A DNA stretch of 55,807 nt from Gemmataceae bacterium (lineage in GTDB: Bacteria; Planctomycetota; Planctomycetia; Gemmatales; Gemmataceae). The position numbers were made by a program, and so were the translations under genes. Positions 40,108-48,439 of this stretch are shown here, in pieces. The stretch is taken from NCBI GenBank assembly GCA_022616435.1, contig JAKEET010000098.1, forward strand, positions 1 through 55,807. The letters run 5' to 3'. The notes below the pieces were generated by a model that saw nothing but the letters and a program-made list of their open reading frames with translations, searched no databases and was not told the origin of the DNA. Within the stretch, counting starts at the first letter, position 1, and every line of letters begins with the position of its first letter.

Positions 40108-40355
40108 ATCGGTTTCTCCTTGATTGAGCGAGCGGCAGGTTCGAGTCCAGGGACTTGATAATAAGGAAAGGCAGCTTATGTCGTGGCCGCCCTTCGCCAA
40201 CCGCCCTCGATGAAAACTCATCAGATAATCACACGTCCTTCACACTCGTGGCGCATCCGAGCCCTCCGCGCCGGCGTCCCGATAGAAAATCCAGGACTTG
40301 CGACAGGTTTGCCACGACCGCCTGTACTGCCGGATGGGAGGCGCCCGACACCACG
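40108..40355. promoter_or_regulatory. divergent intergenic region pstS / ECF sigma
   Basis: 248 bp separating pstS (-) from a sigma factor (+). It must hold both promoters. An AT-rich patch (ACTTGATAATAAGG, about 40,152-40,165) is the most promoter-like piece. GGGAGG at about 40,336-40,341 is too far from the sigma ATG to be a normal ribosome binding site. No Pho-box-like direct repeat was found by eye. Confidence 0.35.
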
Positions 40356-40949
40356 ATGGCCGACATCCCGCCCACACGTGCGAGTTTGCTCGTGCGCCTC
40401 CGGGACCCTGAGGACGGCGCGGCGTGGCGTGAGTTCGTGGATTTGTACACCCCTCTGGTGTACGGCTACCTCCGCAAGCAGGGCCTCCAGGACGCCGATG
40501 CCGCCGACCTGTCGCAGGAGGCGCTCGGCGCTGTCGCCGGCGCCATGGGCCGGTTCGAGTATGATTCGGCCAAGGGCGCCTTTCGCAACTGGTTGTTCAC
40601 CGTGGTCCGCCGCCGCCTGCTGAACTGGCGGCTGGCCCAGGGACACCGGGTGACCGGCAGCGGCGACACCGTGACCCAGGAGTTGCTCGAGCAACGGCCG
40701 GCGCCGGCGCCCGACGAACGGCAATGGGACGAGGAATGGGAGCGGCGTCTGTTCGCGTGGGCTTGCGGCGAAGTGCGTCGCACCGTGAATGACGCGACCT
40801 GGCAAGCATTCTGGATGACCGCGGTGGAAGGCCGCCGCGGCAAAGAGGTCGCCGCCGAGCTGGGGATGAGCGTGGGCGCCGTCTATCTTGCCCGCAGCCG
40901 GATTCTCAGCCGGCTGCGGGCCCTGGTTCGATCGGCCGAGGAGATGTAA
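40356..40949 (+). CDS. ECF-type RNA polymerase sigma factor
   Basis: A 197-residue ECF sigma factor. Region 2: ASLLVRLRDPEDGAAWREFV, then YLRKQGLQDADAADLSQEAL, with the DAADLSQE core and AFRNWLFTVVRRRLLNW. Region 4: AFWMTAVEGRRGKEVAAELG, then MSVGAVYLARSRILSRLRAL. The ATG at 40,356 is chosen because homology begins there. A kinase with an N-terminal zinc-finger anti-sigma-like motif begins 87 bp downstream after an inverted repeat, so this is the second sigma-kinase pair in the window. It may be controlled by that kinase. Confidence 0.9.
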   Translation: MADIPPTRASLLVRLRDPEDGAAWREFVDLYTPLVYGYLRKQGLQDADAADLSQEALGAVAGAMGRFEYDSAKGAFRNWLFTVVRRRLLNWRLAQGHRVTGSGDTVTQELLEQRPAPAPDERQWDEEWERRLFAWACGEVRRTVNDATWQAFWMTAVEGRRGKEVAAELGMSVGAVYLARSRILSRLRALVRSAEEM

Positions 40950-40959
40950 CTCTTCCGTA

Positions 40960-41020
40960 GGCGAAGCGGCTCGCTTCGCCGTGAATGACGCGAATCAACG
41001 ACGAAGCGGGCCGCTTCGTC
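40960..41020. repeat. double hairpin between sigma factor and kinase genes
   Basis: Two perfect hairpins: GGCGAAGCG / CGCTTCGCC (40,960-40,980) and GACGAAGCG / CGCTTCGTC (41,000-41,020), each with a 3-base loop. The outer bases GTAG and CTAC also pair, so the whole element can fold as one structure. It has the same build as the element before thiL. It occupies nearly the whole gap before the kinase start. Confidence 0.75.
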
Positions 41021-41036
41021 TACGTGGGGTGAGACC

Positions 41037-43334
41037 ATGGCCGAGCCGCTCGATTGCCCTGCGCTGACGCAATGGCAGACGCTGCTGGCAGGCGAGCCGA
41101 CGCCGGAGGAGCGCCAGCGCTACGAGCGTCATCTCGATTCGTGCCCGGTGTGCCAGGAGCGTCTCGATGACGTCGATGACGGCCACGCCGGCGCCGATCC
41201 GCTGCTGCGCCTGGCCCGCGCGTCCGGCGATCCGACGGCGGCGCCCGCGGACGCCACGTTGATCCAGGTGATGAAACGGCTGCACGAAACGAAATCGCCG
41301 CTGCGGGCCGGAGGGGCGCCGGACCTGTATTTCCTGCAGTCCAGCGCGCGGACCGACATCCTGGGTACGCTCGGGGCCTACGAGATCCTGGAAGTGATCG
41401 GCCAGGGGGGCATGGGCGTGGTGCTCAAGGCCTTCGATCCCGCGTTGCACCGGTTGGTGGCGATCAAGGTTATGGCCGCCGCCGTGGCCGGCAGCCCGAA
41501 TGCCCGGCGGCGTTTCCAGCGCGAAGCCCAGGCCGCCGCCGCCGTGTGCCATGACCACATTCTCACCGTGCACGGCGTGGTCGATGACGCGGGCGGTCTG
41601 CCGTACCTGGTGATGCAGTATGTCGCCGGTGAGTCGTTGCAGGACCGCCTCGATCGCACCGGGCCGCTGGAGCCGATCGAGATTGTCCGCATCGGCTTGC
41701 AGACGGCGTCGGGGCTGGCCGCGGCGCACGCGCAAGGCCTCATCCACCGCGACATCAAGCCGGCCAACATCTTGCTCGAGAACGGCCTGGCCCGCGTCCG
41801 CATCACCGACTTCGGCCTGGCCCGGATGGTCGATGCCGACGTACAGCTCACGCAGCAAGGCGCGGTCCACGGCACGCCGGAATACATGGCCCCCGAGCAA
41901 GCCCGCGGCGAGACGGTCGATCACCGCGCCGACCTGTTCAGCCTCGGCAGCGTGCTGTATGCGATGTGCACCGGCTGCCCGCCGTTTCCGGGCTCGTCCA
42001 CCGTGGCCGTGCTCCGCCACGTCAGCGACCAGGCGCCGGCGCCGATTCGATCGCTCAACCCCAACGTACCGGTGTGGCTGGAAGCGCTGGTGGCGCGGCT
42101 CATGGCCAAGAACCCGGCGGAGCGTTTCCAGAGCGCCGCCGAGGTCGCCGCCCTGCTGGAAGGCTACCTGGCCCATCTGCGCGAGCCGGCGACGACGCAT
42201 GCCCCGCATTTGCCGGCCGCGCCGCTCGGTTCGGTCATGCCGCGCGCCATCCGCGACTTCCTGGCGCGCTGGCGGCGCGTGGGCTTGCTGGCGGCTTGCG
42301 TGGTGCTGACCGCCGCGGGTCTCGGCACCGGCCTGTGGTGGGGCGGCGCAAGGGGGACGCCGACCACGACGACGCAGGACACCATGCAGGAGTTCTATCA
42401 ATCGTTCAAGGCCGGCGCGGACGGCTTGCCGATCGTCGAACGCACCGGGCCGGACGCGGACGCATGTGTTCGGTTTGAATCGGATGGGGTCCGCATCAGC
42501 TTGCCGGCCGGCTACGCGGGCGAGCCCGGATTCTCCGGCGAGCGCCCCGATACCGGAATCATCGTCCCCATCGGCGTCCGCGGCGATTTCGAGATCACGG
42601 TCCACTTCGAGATCCTGCAGGAACCGGCCCCGGACCATGCGGGGATTCCGCAGACGCGGTTCTCGCTGGACGCCGGCGCGGATCGTGGCCGAAACGTCGT
42701 GACCATGCTGTCGCGCCGCGTCGAAAAGCTCGGCGGCACGCAATTCACCGCCTGGGTTTCACGCTGGAACGAGGACAACGGCGCCAACGACCGCGACTAC
42801 CAGGAATTCCCTTCCTTCTCGAAGAAGGCGGCGCTGCGCATGGTCCGCAAGGGTGACGCGGTCTGGTACTATGCGAGCGACCACCCAGACCATCCGGACC
42901 AACCATTCGCCCTGCTGCGCTCGTATCCGTTCAGCGCCGACATGCTCGAGGACGTCCGGCTCACCGCGTCCACCGGCAACAGCCCAGAGGCTGCATTGGA
43001 CGTGCGGGTCACGGACGTACGCATCCGCGCCGACTCGTTGATTCTTCCCGATTCCGGCGCGACCGATGATGACGTGAAGTTGTGGGTGGCCGTGGCGCTG
43101 GCGGTCGCGCTGGCCGTGGGACTGACCCTGGCCGTCGTGCGTGGACGACGCGCCCGCAATGCCGCCGCCCCGGCGCCGACCCTGGATCCGCCGCCCGCGC
43201 CCGCCGTGCCGCAGGTGTTCTTCGCCTGTTCCGGCTGCGCGAAGAAGCTCAGGGCCAGGGCCAGCCTGGCGGGCAAGAACGTCAAGTGCCCGCGTTGTGG
43301 TCAGTCCACGCCGGTGCCCGAAGCCGGCGCGTAG
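41037..43334 (+). CDS. Ser/Thr kinase with zinc finger, two TM helices and zinc ribbon
   Basis: A 765-residue multi-domain protein. Residues 32-39 (H-x3-C-x2-C in RHLDSCPVCQ) match a zinc-finger anti-sigma motif. A canonical kinase domain follows (about 115-385: IGQGGMGVVLKAFD, AIKVMA, HRDIKPANILL, ITDFGLARM, GTPEYMAPEQA). A TM helix (about 415-436) leads to a beta-rich domain (455-665, IGVRGDFEITVHFEIL) like the one in the 13,318 protein. A second TM helix (680-702) returns the chain to the cytoplasm, ending in a zinc ribbon with two CxxC knuckles (CSGC, then CPRC). GGGGTGAG precedes the ATG. It probably regulates the upstream ECF sigma factor. Confidence 0.88.
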   Translation: MAEPLDCPALTQWQTLLAGEPTPEERQRYERHLDSCPVCQERLDDVDDGHAGADPLLRLARASGDPTAAPADATLIQVMKRLHETKSPLRAGGAPDLYFLQSSARTDILGTLGAYEILEVIGQGGMGVVLKAFDPALHRLVAIKVMAAAVAGSPNARRRFQREAQAAAAVCHDHILTVHGVVDDAGGLPYLVMQYVAGESLQDRLDRTGPLEPIEIVRIGLQTASGLAAAHAQGLIHRDIKPANILLENGLARVRITDFGLARMVDADVQLTQQGAVHGTPEYMAPEQARGETVDHRADLFSLGSVLYAMCTGCPPFPGSSTVAVLRHVSDQAPAPIRSLNPNVPVWLEALVARLMAKNPAERFQSAAEVAALLEGYLAHLREPATTHAPHLPAAPLGSVMPRAIRDFLARWRRVGLLAACVVLTAAGLGTGLWWGGARGTPTTTTQDTMQEFYQSFKAGADGLPIVERTGPDADACVRFESDGVRISLPAGYAGEPGFSGERPDTGIIVPIGVRGDFEITVHFEILQEPAPDHAGIPQTRFSLDAGADRGRNVVTMLSRRVEKLGGTQFTAWVSRWNEDNGANDRDYQEFPSFSKKAALRMVRKGDAVWYYASDHPDHPDQPFALLRSYPFSADMLEDVRLTASTGNSPEAALDVRVTDVRIRADSLILPDSGATDDDVKLWVAVALAVALAVGLTLAVVRGRRARNAAAPAPTLDPPPAPAVPQVFFACSGCAKKLRARASLAGKNVKCPRCGQSTPVPEAGA

Positions 43335-43443
43335 TGCATTGTCGAAATCATGAGTGGCAAGCGTGGCAACTTGGCAGCTCGGACGGCAAGCATCCAAGGC
43401 GAGCGTCTCCGGGCGCTCGCGACAACACCTTGCGGATCAACGG

Positions 43444-44038
43444 CTACCACAAGTCTTCCGCCTTCTCCAGCTTCCGGCGAATCCGCTCCAGGGCCCGCTC
43501 GACGGTTCGCTCGGTGCATTGCAGGTCAGCGCTGATCTGCGTGACACTGGCCCCGTGCATGCGCAGCTCAAGGACGCGGCGGTCGCGCGGGTCCAGCGCT
43601 CCGGTGAGCCGCTCAACCGTCTCGATCATCATGGCCGCCTCGGCCGGTGACGGATCGCGGGCAATCAGGGCGAAGCTGGAAACCGATTCATCGCTGAGCG
43701 GCGCCGGCCTCGCCTCGCGGCCCACGTCCCGGCACGCAGCCCGGTAGTGCTCGACCCTTGTGCCCGCACTTGCGAAGCGTGATGGTCGCCAGCAGGCTCC
43801 AGAGATCGTTCCATGTCGCCAGCTCGAACTGGCCGTCGGCCTGCCGGGTGAAAAAGCTGCGGAAGACGGACTGGACCACGTCTTCGGGGTCGGTCTTGGC
43901 CCGTACGTTCTCCGACAAGCGGCTCCGGGCCAGGCCAATCAGCCGCCGCGCGTAGCCGCGGAAGATGCGTTCGGCGGCGGTGGCGTCGCCGGCACGAAGT
44001 TGGCGCATCAGTTCGGTGAAAGGCGGGTCGGGTTGCAT
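43444..44038 (-). pseudogene. ECF sigma factor interrupted by a frameshift
   Basis: The N-terminal part starts at the ATG at 44,038 (MQPDPPFTELMRQLRAGDAT, then DPEDVVQSVFRSFFTRQ and ITLRKCGHK). The C-terminal part is in another frame and contains VEHYRAACRDVGREA, region 4 LDPRDRRVLELRMHGASVTQ and the end ERIRRKLEKAEDLW. The frames meet at the CCC run at 43,755-43,757 (GGG on the coding strand). Removing one G joins KCGHK directly to VEHYRAA, which is the expected order for the family. So this is either a recent pseudogene or a base-call error in an intact sigma gene. It converges with the kinase gene at 41,037. Confidence 0.85.
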
Positions 44039-44337
44039 GGCGAGCCTCGAGTTTCGTGAGCCAGCATACCAGAGGTTTGCTGCCCTACAAGCACATCGCT
44101 CGACTGCCATTCTGGCAGCCGACCCAGGAATGGATTGCATTGCGCCCGCGAGTTTTACACACACCCCCAAGCCCTGAGCACCAGTCCCGGATTTAACAGC
44201 AAGAACCGTTAGGTCATAACTTATTTATCTAACGAATCTTGCGTCAAGTCATTCCGCGCACAAGAAACCATGTCGGAAAGTGGGGTCCGTTTCTCATGTA
44301 CTCAGCAGACCCGCTTCAACGCCACAGGGAGTTCACC
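44039..44337. promoter_or_regulatory. divergent intergenic region, sigma remnant / surface protein
   Basis: 299 bp without a credible gene. The centre (about 44,190-44,240) is clearly AT-richer and contains an inverted repeat CGTTAG ... CTAACG with a 16-base spacer, a plausible promoter or operator for the surface-protein cluster. GGGAG precedes the ATG at 44,338. Confidence 0.4.
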
Positions 44338-45867
44338 ATGTTCGGCCGATTCTTTCAGTCGCTGTCCAAGAAGCTCTTCAAGACCGCGGTCCACGGCACG
44401 TCGCGGCGCAAGCCGGCTACGCGGAAGCTGGAAGTTGAGGGGCTGGAGTCACGGCAGCTCATGGCGGCGCAGTTCACGGCCCCCATTCTCACGCCGGTCG
44501 CCGATCTGAGCATGACCAGCCGCGAGGATGCGGTGACGGCGACCATGGTAGCCTTTGACGCCAATGGCGACTCGCTCTCGGTCGAAGTCGGTGCGCCGGG
44601 GACCGCGGCGTATGAGCTCGACGAAAGGCTCGGCTTAACGAGGCCGGCGCGAACGCCGCGCGGCGCCCAGCCGCTGCGGGCGCGCTGGATGCACGGCGCC
44701 GGCGGTCAAACCTACGGCATCCTTCCCAACGGCGAGCTGCGGCAATGGCGCGGCACGCTGGCCCGAACCCGCCAGCGCGATGCCGTGGTGGCCAGGCTCG
44801 ATGTCGGCTATCACTTGAACCCACGTCTTCTGTGGCAGGCCCCGCCCCCCGCGGCTTTGCCGGCCGACGTCCACTTGCACGCCATACCCTTCATGACCAG
44901 TCCGCGGACGATCGATGTTTTGCAACTCACCGTTGACCCCAGCGACGGCTACCTGGGTACGTTTACCGTGGAAGTCTCCGTCTCCGACGGCCGGGCGACG
45001 GCGGTTCGTTCGTTCGCCGTCACTGTGCATCGCGCTCCGAATCAGGCGCCGGTGCTCGAAGCGATTGCCGACCAGTCGATCAGCACTGGAGACACCGCTG
45101 TGGTGCCGCTCATCGCCACGGATTTCGACGGCGACGCGATCACCTACACGGCCCGTGCCATCCATCAGATTTGGCCAGCCGACGCCCCCAGCGCCAGCTT
45201 GAACATCCACGGGAATGAGCTGAGGATTGACGCGGATGTCACCGGGTCACTGGTGATCGAGGTCAGCGCCAGCGACGGCGTCGCGACGGCGTCGCAGACG
45301 TTTCAACTGACCGTGGTCGCCGCCAATCACGCTCCGGTCTTCGAACCTATCGCCGACCAGACCATGACCGATGCCGACATTTTGACCGTGACGCTCAATG
45401 CCAGCGACGCCGACGGCGATCCGATCAGCTACGCGGTTCGGACCGTCGATGAGGCCGGCGCACCCATCGGCATCGCCGTCAACATCGCCTTGAGCGGCAA
45501 CGAGTTGACAATCGACACCGCCGGCTTCATCGGGCATGTCCCGGTCCTCAACGAGACGGGCGAGTGGCAAATGGACCTCACCGTCAACGGAGTCTATCGC
45601 TTTATCCAGAGGAGCTACCGCGACGGCGAGTTCAAGCACCTGGCGCGCATCGAGAACCTGCAGCCAAATCAACGACTGCAAATCAGCTTCGGCGGCTCGG
45701 AGTCGGACACGCCCCCGTTCGACCTTGATGACACCATCGAGACCCTAACGAAGACGGTCGATGTACCGGGCAGCATCATCCTCGCCCCCGTCAAGATTTT
45801 CCTTGGCTCGGGCGACGGCGAGACCGCCTACAAGCTTGGGATCGCGTTCGGTTACGCGTGGGAATAG
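44338..45867 (+). CDS. cadherin-like surface protein with LExR-type sorting motif
   Basis: A 509-residue protein. I chose the ATG at 44,338, with GGGAG upstream. The N-terminus (MFGRFFQSLSKKLFKTAVHG) is basic and amphipathic. It is followed by RKLEVEGLESRQLMA, which matches the planctomycete LExR-x-LL/LM motif found at the start of many large surface proteins. Two or three Ig/cadherin-like repeats follow: VADLSMTSREDAVTATMVAF, APVLEAIADQSISTGDTAVV and APVFEPIADQTMTDADILTV, each with a DxDGDxI/L calcium-type loop. The C-terminal 110 residues are another beta domain. Exported and likely cell-surface; first gene of a cluster of four exported proteins. Confidence 0.75.
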   Translation: MFGRFFQSLSKKLFKTAVHGTSRRKPATRKLEVEGLESRQLMAAQFTAPILTPVADLSMTSREDAVTATMVAFDANGDSLSVEVGAPGTAAYELDERLGLTRPARTPRGAQPLRARWMHGAGGQTYGILPNGELRQWRGTLARTRQRDAVVARLDVGYHLNPRLLWQAPPPAALPADVHLHAIPFMTSPRTIDVLQLTVDPSDGYLGTFTVEVSVSDGRATAVRSFAVTVHRAPNQAPVLEAIADQSISTGDTAVVPLIATDFDGDAITYTARAIHQIWPADAPSASLNIHGNELRIDADVTGSLVIEVSASDGVATASQTFQLTVVAANHAPVFEPIADQTMTDADILTVTLNASDADGDPISYAVRTVDEAGAPIGIAVNIALSGNELTIDTAGFIGHVPVLNETGEWQMDLTVNGVYRFIQRSYRDGEFKHLARIENLQPNQRLQISFGGSESDTPPFDLDDTIETLTKTVDVPGSIILAPVKIFLGSGDGETAYKLGIAFGYAWE

Positions 45868-45935
45868 CGCTGGGTTCGCCGGAAGCGGCGAGCGAAGCCT
45901 GCAAGCCCTGTTCATCTGCCGAAAGGAGAACGTCC

Positions 45936-46949
45936 ATGTCGAGATTCTTGCGACCACGATCCGTCAGTCTGGCGGTGTGCCTGTTCGTCCTGGGTACAAC
46001 CACCGTCGCTGTCCGGGCGCAGACGGCGCCGCCTGAAGAGCGCTATGAGGTCATCAAAGGCGCCGCCGTCCACGGCTATGTCGGCAACACCGAGATCGCC
46101 TATGAATGGTTTGCCGATCCGAAGAAGGCCGAGGAGGACGCCGCCAAGTTGCGAAAAATCGAAGGCCTCGACGGCAAGAAGATCTACGATCGTGTCGAGG
46201 TGGTGCCGGAAACGCGGAAGCGGCTGGTGTCGGCGCCACGCAGGCCCGTCATGCCCCAGGCGGACGTACCAGCGCCGCTCAAGAAACCCGGCGGCGGCGC
46301 GTCGAAGCCGGAGTTCATCGTCCGCGTTTATTCGATGACGAACGGCAAGCGCGGACCGGAAATCACGGAGCTGCGCCTCGCCACCACCGACTACCAAAAG
46401 GCCGAGCAGTTCTACGAACAGATGAACTCGTTTCCCGGCCGATACGCGACCTGGAACGGCCCGCCGGGCGCCCGTCGGCCGACGCTGGCTCGCGATCCGG
46501 CCGAACGGTCCGACCTGTTGAAGCTGAAGCCCTACAATCCTCCCGCGGACGCAGACCCGAAGGCTAAAAGCAAATCACCATCGTCCACGCCGACGCCGTC
46601 GGTCAGTCCCCCGCCCGAGGCCGCGACGTGGAAACGCGACATCGGCGCATCGCTGGCCAATACCTCGTGGAGCATCAAGGGTGATGAAGGCCGCTTTGTC
46701 TTCATCGGCTATCCGGACGGTCAGGTCGGCGTGTGGAAAAAGGGAGGCTCGCTGTGCCACGGACACGTCTTCAACCACAAGGGCCAGCTCGTTGTTGGTT
46801 ATCCGGAAAAGGCACGATTCAATCCTTCCCACGTCGTGCGTTACACCATTGAGGACCGGGGCGACCGGCTGGTCCTGCGAACGAATCGCAAAGGTTACGC
46901 GGGCGGCCGTGACATGGAACTGCAACAGGTGAATGAAGCGGTGCGGTGA
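45936..46949 (+). CDS. secreted protein of unknown function
   Basis: A 337-residue protein; the ATG at 45,936 has AAGGAG upstream. A signal peptide (SVSLAVCLFVLGTTTVAVRA) is followed by a lysine-rich region with YEVIKGAAVHGYVGNTEIAY. A Pro/Ser linker at about 210-235 separates a C-terminal beta-rich domain (NTSWSIKGDEGRFVFIGYPD, then VWKKGGSLCHGHVFNHKGQL), faintly like a lipocalin barrel. No enzymatic motif. Its TGA overlaps the GTG of the next gene (GTGA), so translation is coupled. Confidence 0.65.
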   Translation: MSRFLRPRSVSLAVCLFVLGTTTVAVRAQTAPPEERYEVIKGAAVHGYVGNTEIAYEWFADPKKAEEDAAKLRKIEGLDGKKIYDRVEVVPETRKRLVSAPRRPVMPQADVPAPLKKPGGGASKPEFIVRVYSMTNGKRGPEITELRLATTDYQKAEQFYEQMNSFPGRYATWNGPPGARRPTLARDPAERSDLLKLKPYNPPADADPKAKSKSPSSTPTPSVSPPPEAATWKRDIGASLANTSWSIKGDEGRFVFIGYPDGQVGVWKKGGSLCHGHVFNHKGQLVVGYPEKARFNPSHVVRYTIEDRGDRLVLRTNRKGYAGGRDMELQQVNEAVR

Positions 46950-47524
46950 TTTCTTACGTCCCACTCGAGTCAACCTCGAACGGGCCAGAGGTGACGATGC
47001 GATTCTTTTCAGGCGACTGCGTCTACGTGGGCACGCTGGCCGGAAGGAGCATGACCGGCGGCGCTGCGAGCAGCAAGGCGTCGTGGACCTGGCAGGTGTT
47101 CCAGCAAAACGCCGGAGATCTGGTGTTCGCTGCCGACGTTCTGCGAAGCACAGACCCCTATGACCGAGTTCGCAAGCAGAGCTACAGCAAGGCGCGGACG
47201 GTCCGGCTCCCCGCCGGGCAGACGTTGACGATCGACCTCACGAGCACGGCCTTCGACACGTACCTACGCGTCGAGGATGAGGACGGCAACGAGGTCGCCG
47301 CCGATGACGACGGCGGCGAGGGCCTGAACTCGCGCGTCACCCTGACCCCGCCGCGAGCGGGCAATTACCGTCTGATTGCCACGTCGTTCCGAGGCGGGGC
47401 CACGGGCGCCTTTCAACTGCGCGTCTCGCCCGGAGCTCAGGAAAGTCTCGCCGCCCCGTCACGGCCGCGTCTGCCGGCAGTGCCGGCGCCACTCGACAAG
47501 CTCCTGCCGTTGCCTGGAGAATGA
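46946..47524 (+). CDS. PPC-domain protein lacking a signal peptide
   Basis: A 192-residue protein. The GTG at 46,946 overlaps the previous stop (GTGA); an ATG at 46,997 is an alternative. The N-terminal 60 residues form a beta-rich stretch (RFFSGDCVYVGTLAGRSMTG). Residues 80-165 are a bacterial pre-peptidase C-terminal (PPC) domain: TVRLPAGQTLTIDLTSTAFD, TYLRVEDEDGNEVAADDDGG, then AGNYRLIATSF and GAFQLRV. PPC domains are normally exported, yet no signal peptide is present. The gene may therefore be a detached piece of the upstream secreted protein. The domain closely resembles that in the 52,229 protein. Confidence 0.65.
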   Translation: MISYVPLESTSNGPEVTMRFFSGDCVYVGTLAGRSMTGGAASSKASWTWQVFQQNAGDLVFAADVLRSTDPYDRVRKQSYSKARTVRLPAGQTLTIDLTSTAFDTYLRVEDEDGNEVAADDDGGEGLNSRVTLTPPRAGNYRLIATSFRGGATGAFQLRVSPGAQESLAAPSRPRLPAVPAPLDKLLPLPGE

Positions 47525-47597
47525 AAGACCCGTTCGCGAAATGCGACCAAACCCCGCAATCGATGCTCAAAGAATCATCCAAACAAGGAGACTCAAC

Positions 47598-48344
47598 ATG
47601 CAACGCTACCTTCTGTTGGTTGCCGTGATCCTATCTGGTGCGCTGGCGGTCGGCCCGGCGCGCGGCCAGCATCGCGGGCCGCGCCCCGGCGAATTGGACG
47701 CGGAATACAGCAACAATGTCATCAGCTTGCGGAACAAGAGCGCGTTGGATCAAGAGATCGATCAACTTCGCGAGAAGTGGAACGCCAAGTACGGTCCGCG
47801 CATCGGCCTCATCAATCCGTACGAGGGGACGTCCTACTACCGCTACTACGACGACCACGGAAACCTGGCGGTGATCAAGTTCCGCGAGGCGTATGACGGC
47901 GCCGAGCGCATGCGCAAGGACTTCGCCCAGGCCCGCAAACGCGCCTTGGATGCCGCCGACAAGGTCGAGCAGGAATGCCAGGCGGCGGTCTATGCGTACG
48001 GCGTCGTGGTCGCAAATCAGACCAAGGCGGCCGCGGCGCGCGAAGCGATGCAGAACTGGCTGAACAAGATCGGCGCCGCCAATACGCCGCGCCGGCCGGT
48101 GGCGCCTCCTCCCGTGACGACAGCCCCCGTCATACCGGACCCGACAACTTCCGCGCCCGAGCCGGCGCCGAGCACGGGGCCGTATTCGGTGTACGTCGTC
48201 CGCAACGGCGCCACCCAGCGCCTCGGCGTGCGCTCGACCCAGGACGCCGCGGCGGCGTACGGCAACCGCATCCGCAACACGATTGGCGTCACTTCCGTGT
48301 ACGTCACCGACGCCCAGGGCAACGTGGTGCAGCGAATCCGTTAG
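47598..48344 (+). CDS. secreted protein with coiled-coil and Pro-rich linker
   Basis: A 248-residue protein; AAGGAG stands well placed before the ATG at 47,598. A clean signal peptide (RYLLLVAVILSGALAVGPA) ends near ARG. A helical charged region follows (about 35-150, ALDQEIDQLREKWNAKYGPR and RMRKDFAQARKRALDAADKV). Then comes a Pro/Thr linker (APPPVTTAPVIPDPTTSAPE) and a C-terminal domain with VYVVRNGATQRLGVRSTQDA. Probably a periplasmic or surface structural protein. No known family. Last gene of the exported-protein cluster; it converges with a kinase gene. Confidence 0.7.
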   Translation: MQRYLLLVAVILSGALAVGPARGQHRGPRPGELDAEYSNNVISLRNKSALDQEIDQLREKWNAKYGPRIGLINPYEGTSYYRYYDDHGNLAVIKFREAYDGAERMRKDFAQARKRALDAADKVEQECQAAVYAYGVVVANQTKAAAAREAMQNWLNKIGAANTPRRPVAPPPVTTAPVIPDPTTSAPEPAPSTGPYSVYVVRNGATQRLGVRSTQDAAAAYGNRIRNTIGVTSVYVTDAQGNVVQRIR

Positions 48345-48439
48345 GCGCCGAGAAGAATGAAATGAGCAGGGCAGCAACGCAGGAATTGGAGTGCAACTTC
48401 CTCTTGCTGTTTCCTGCCTTCCTGATCGTTTAGAGTCTC

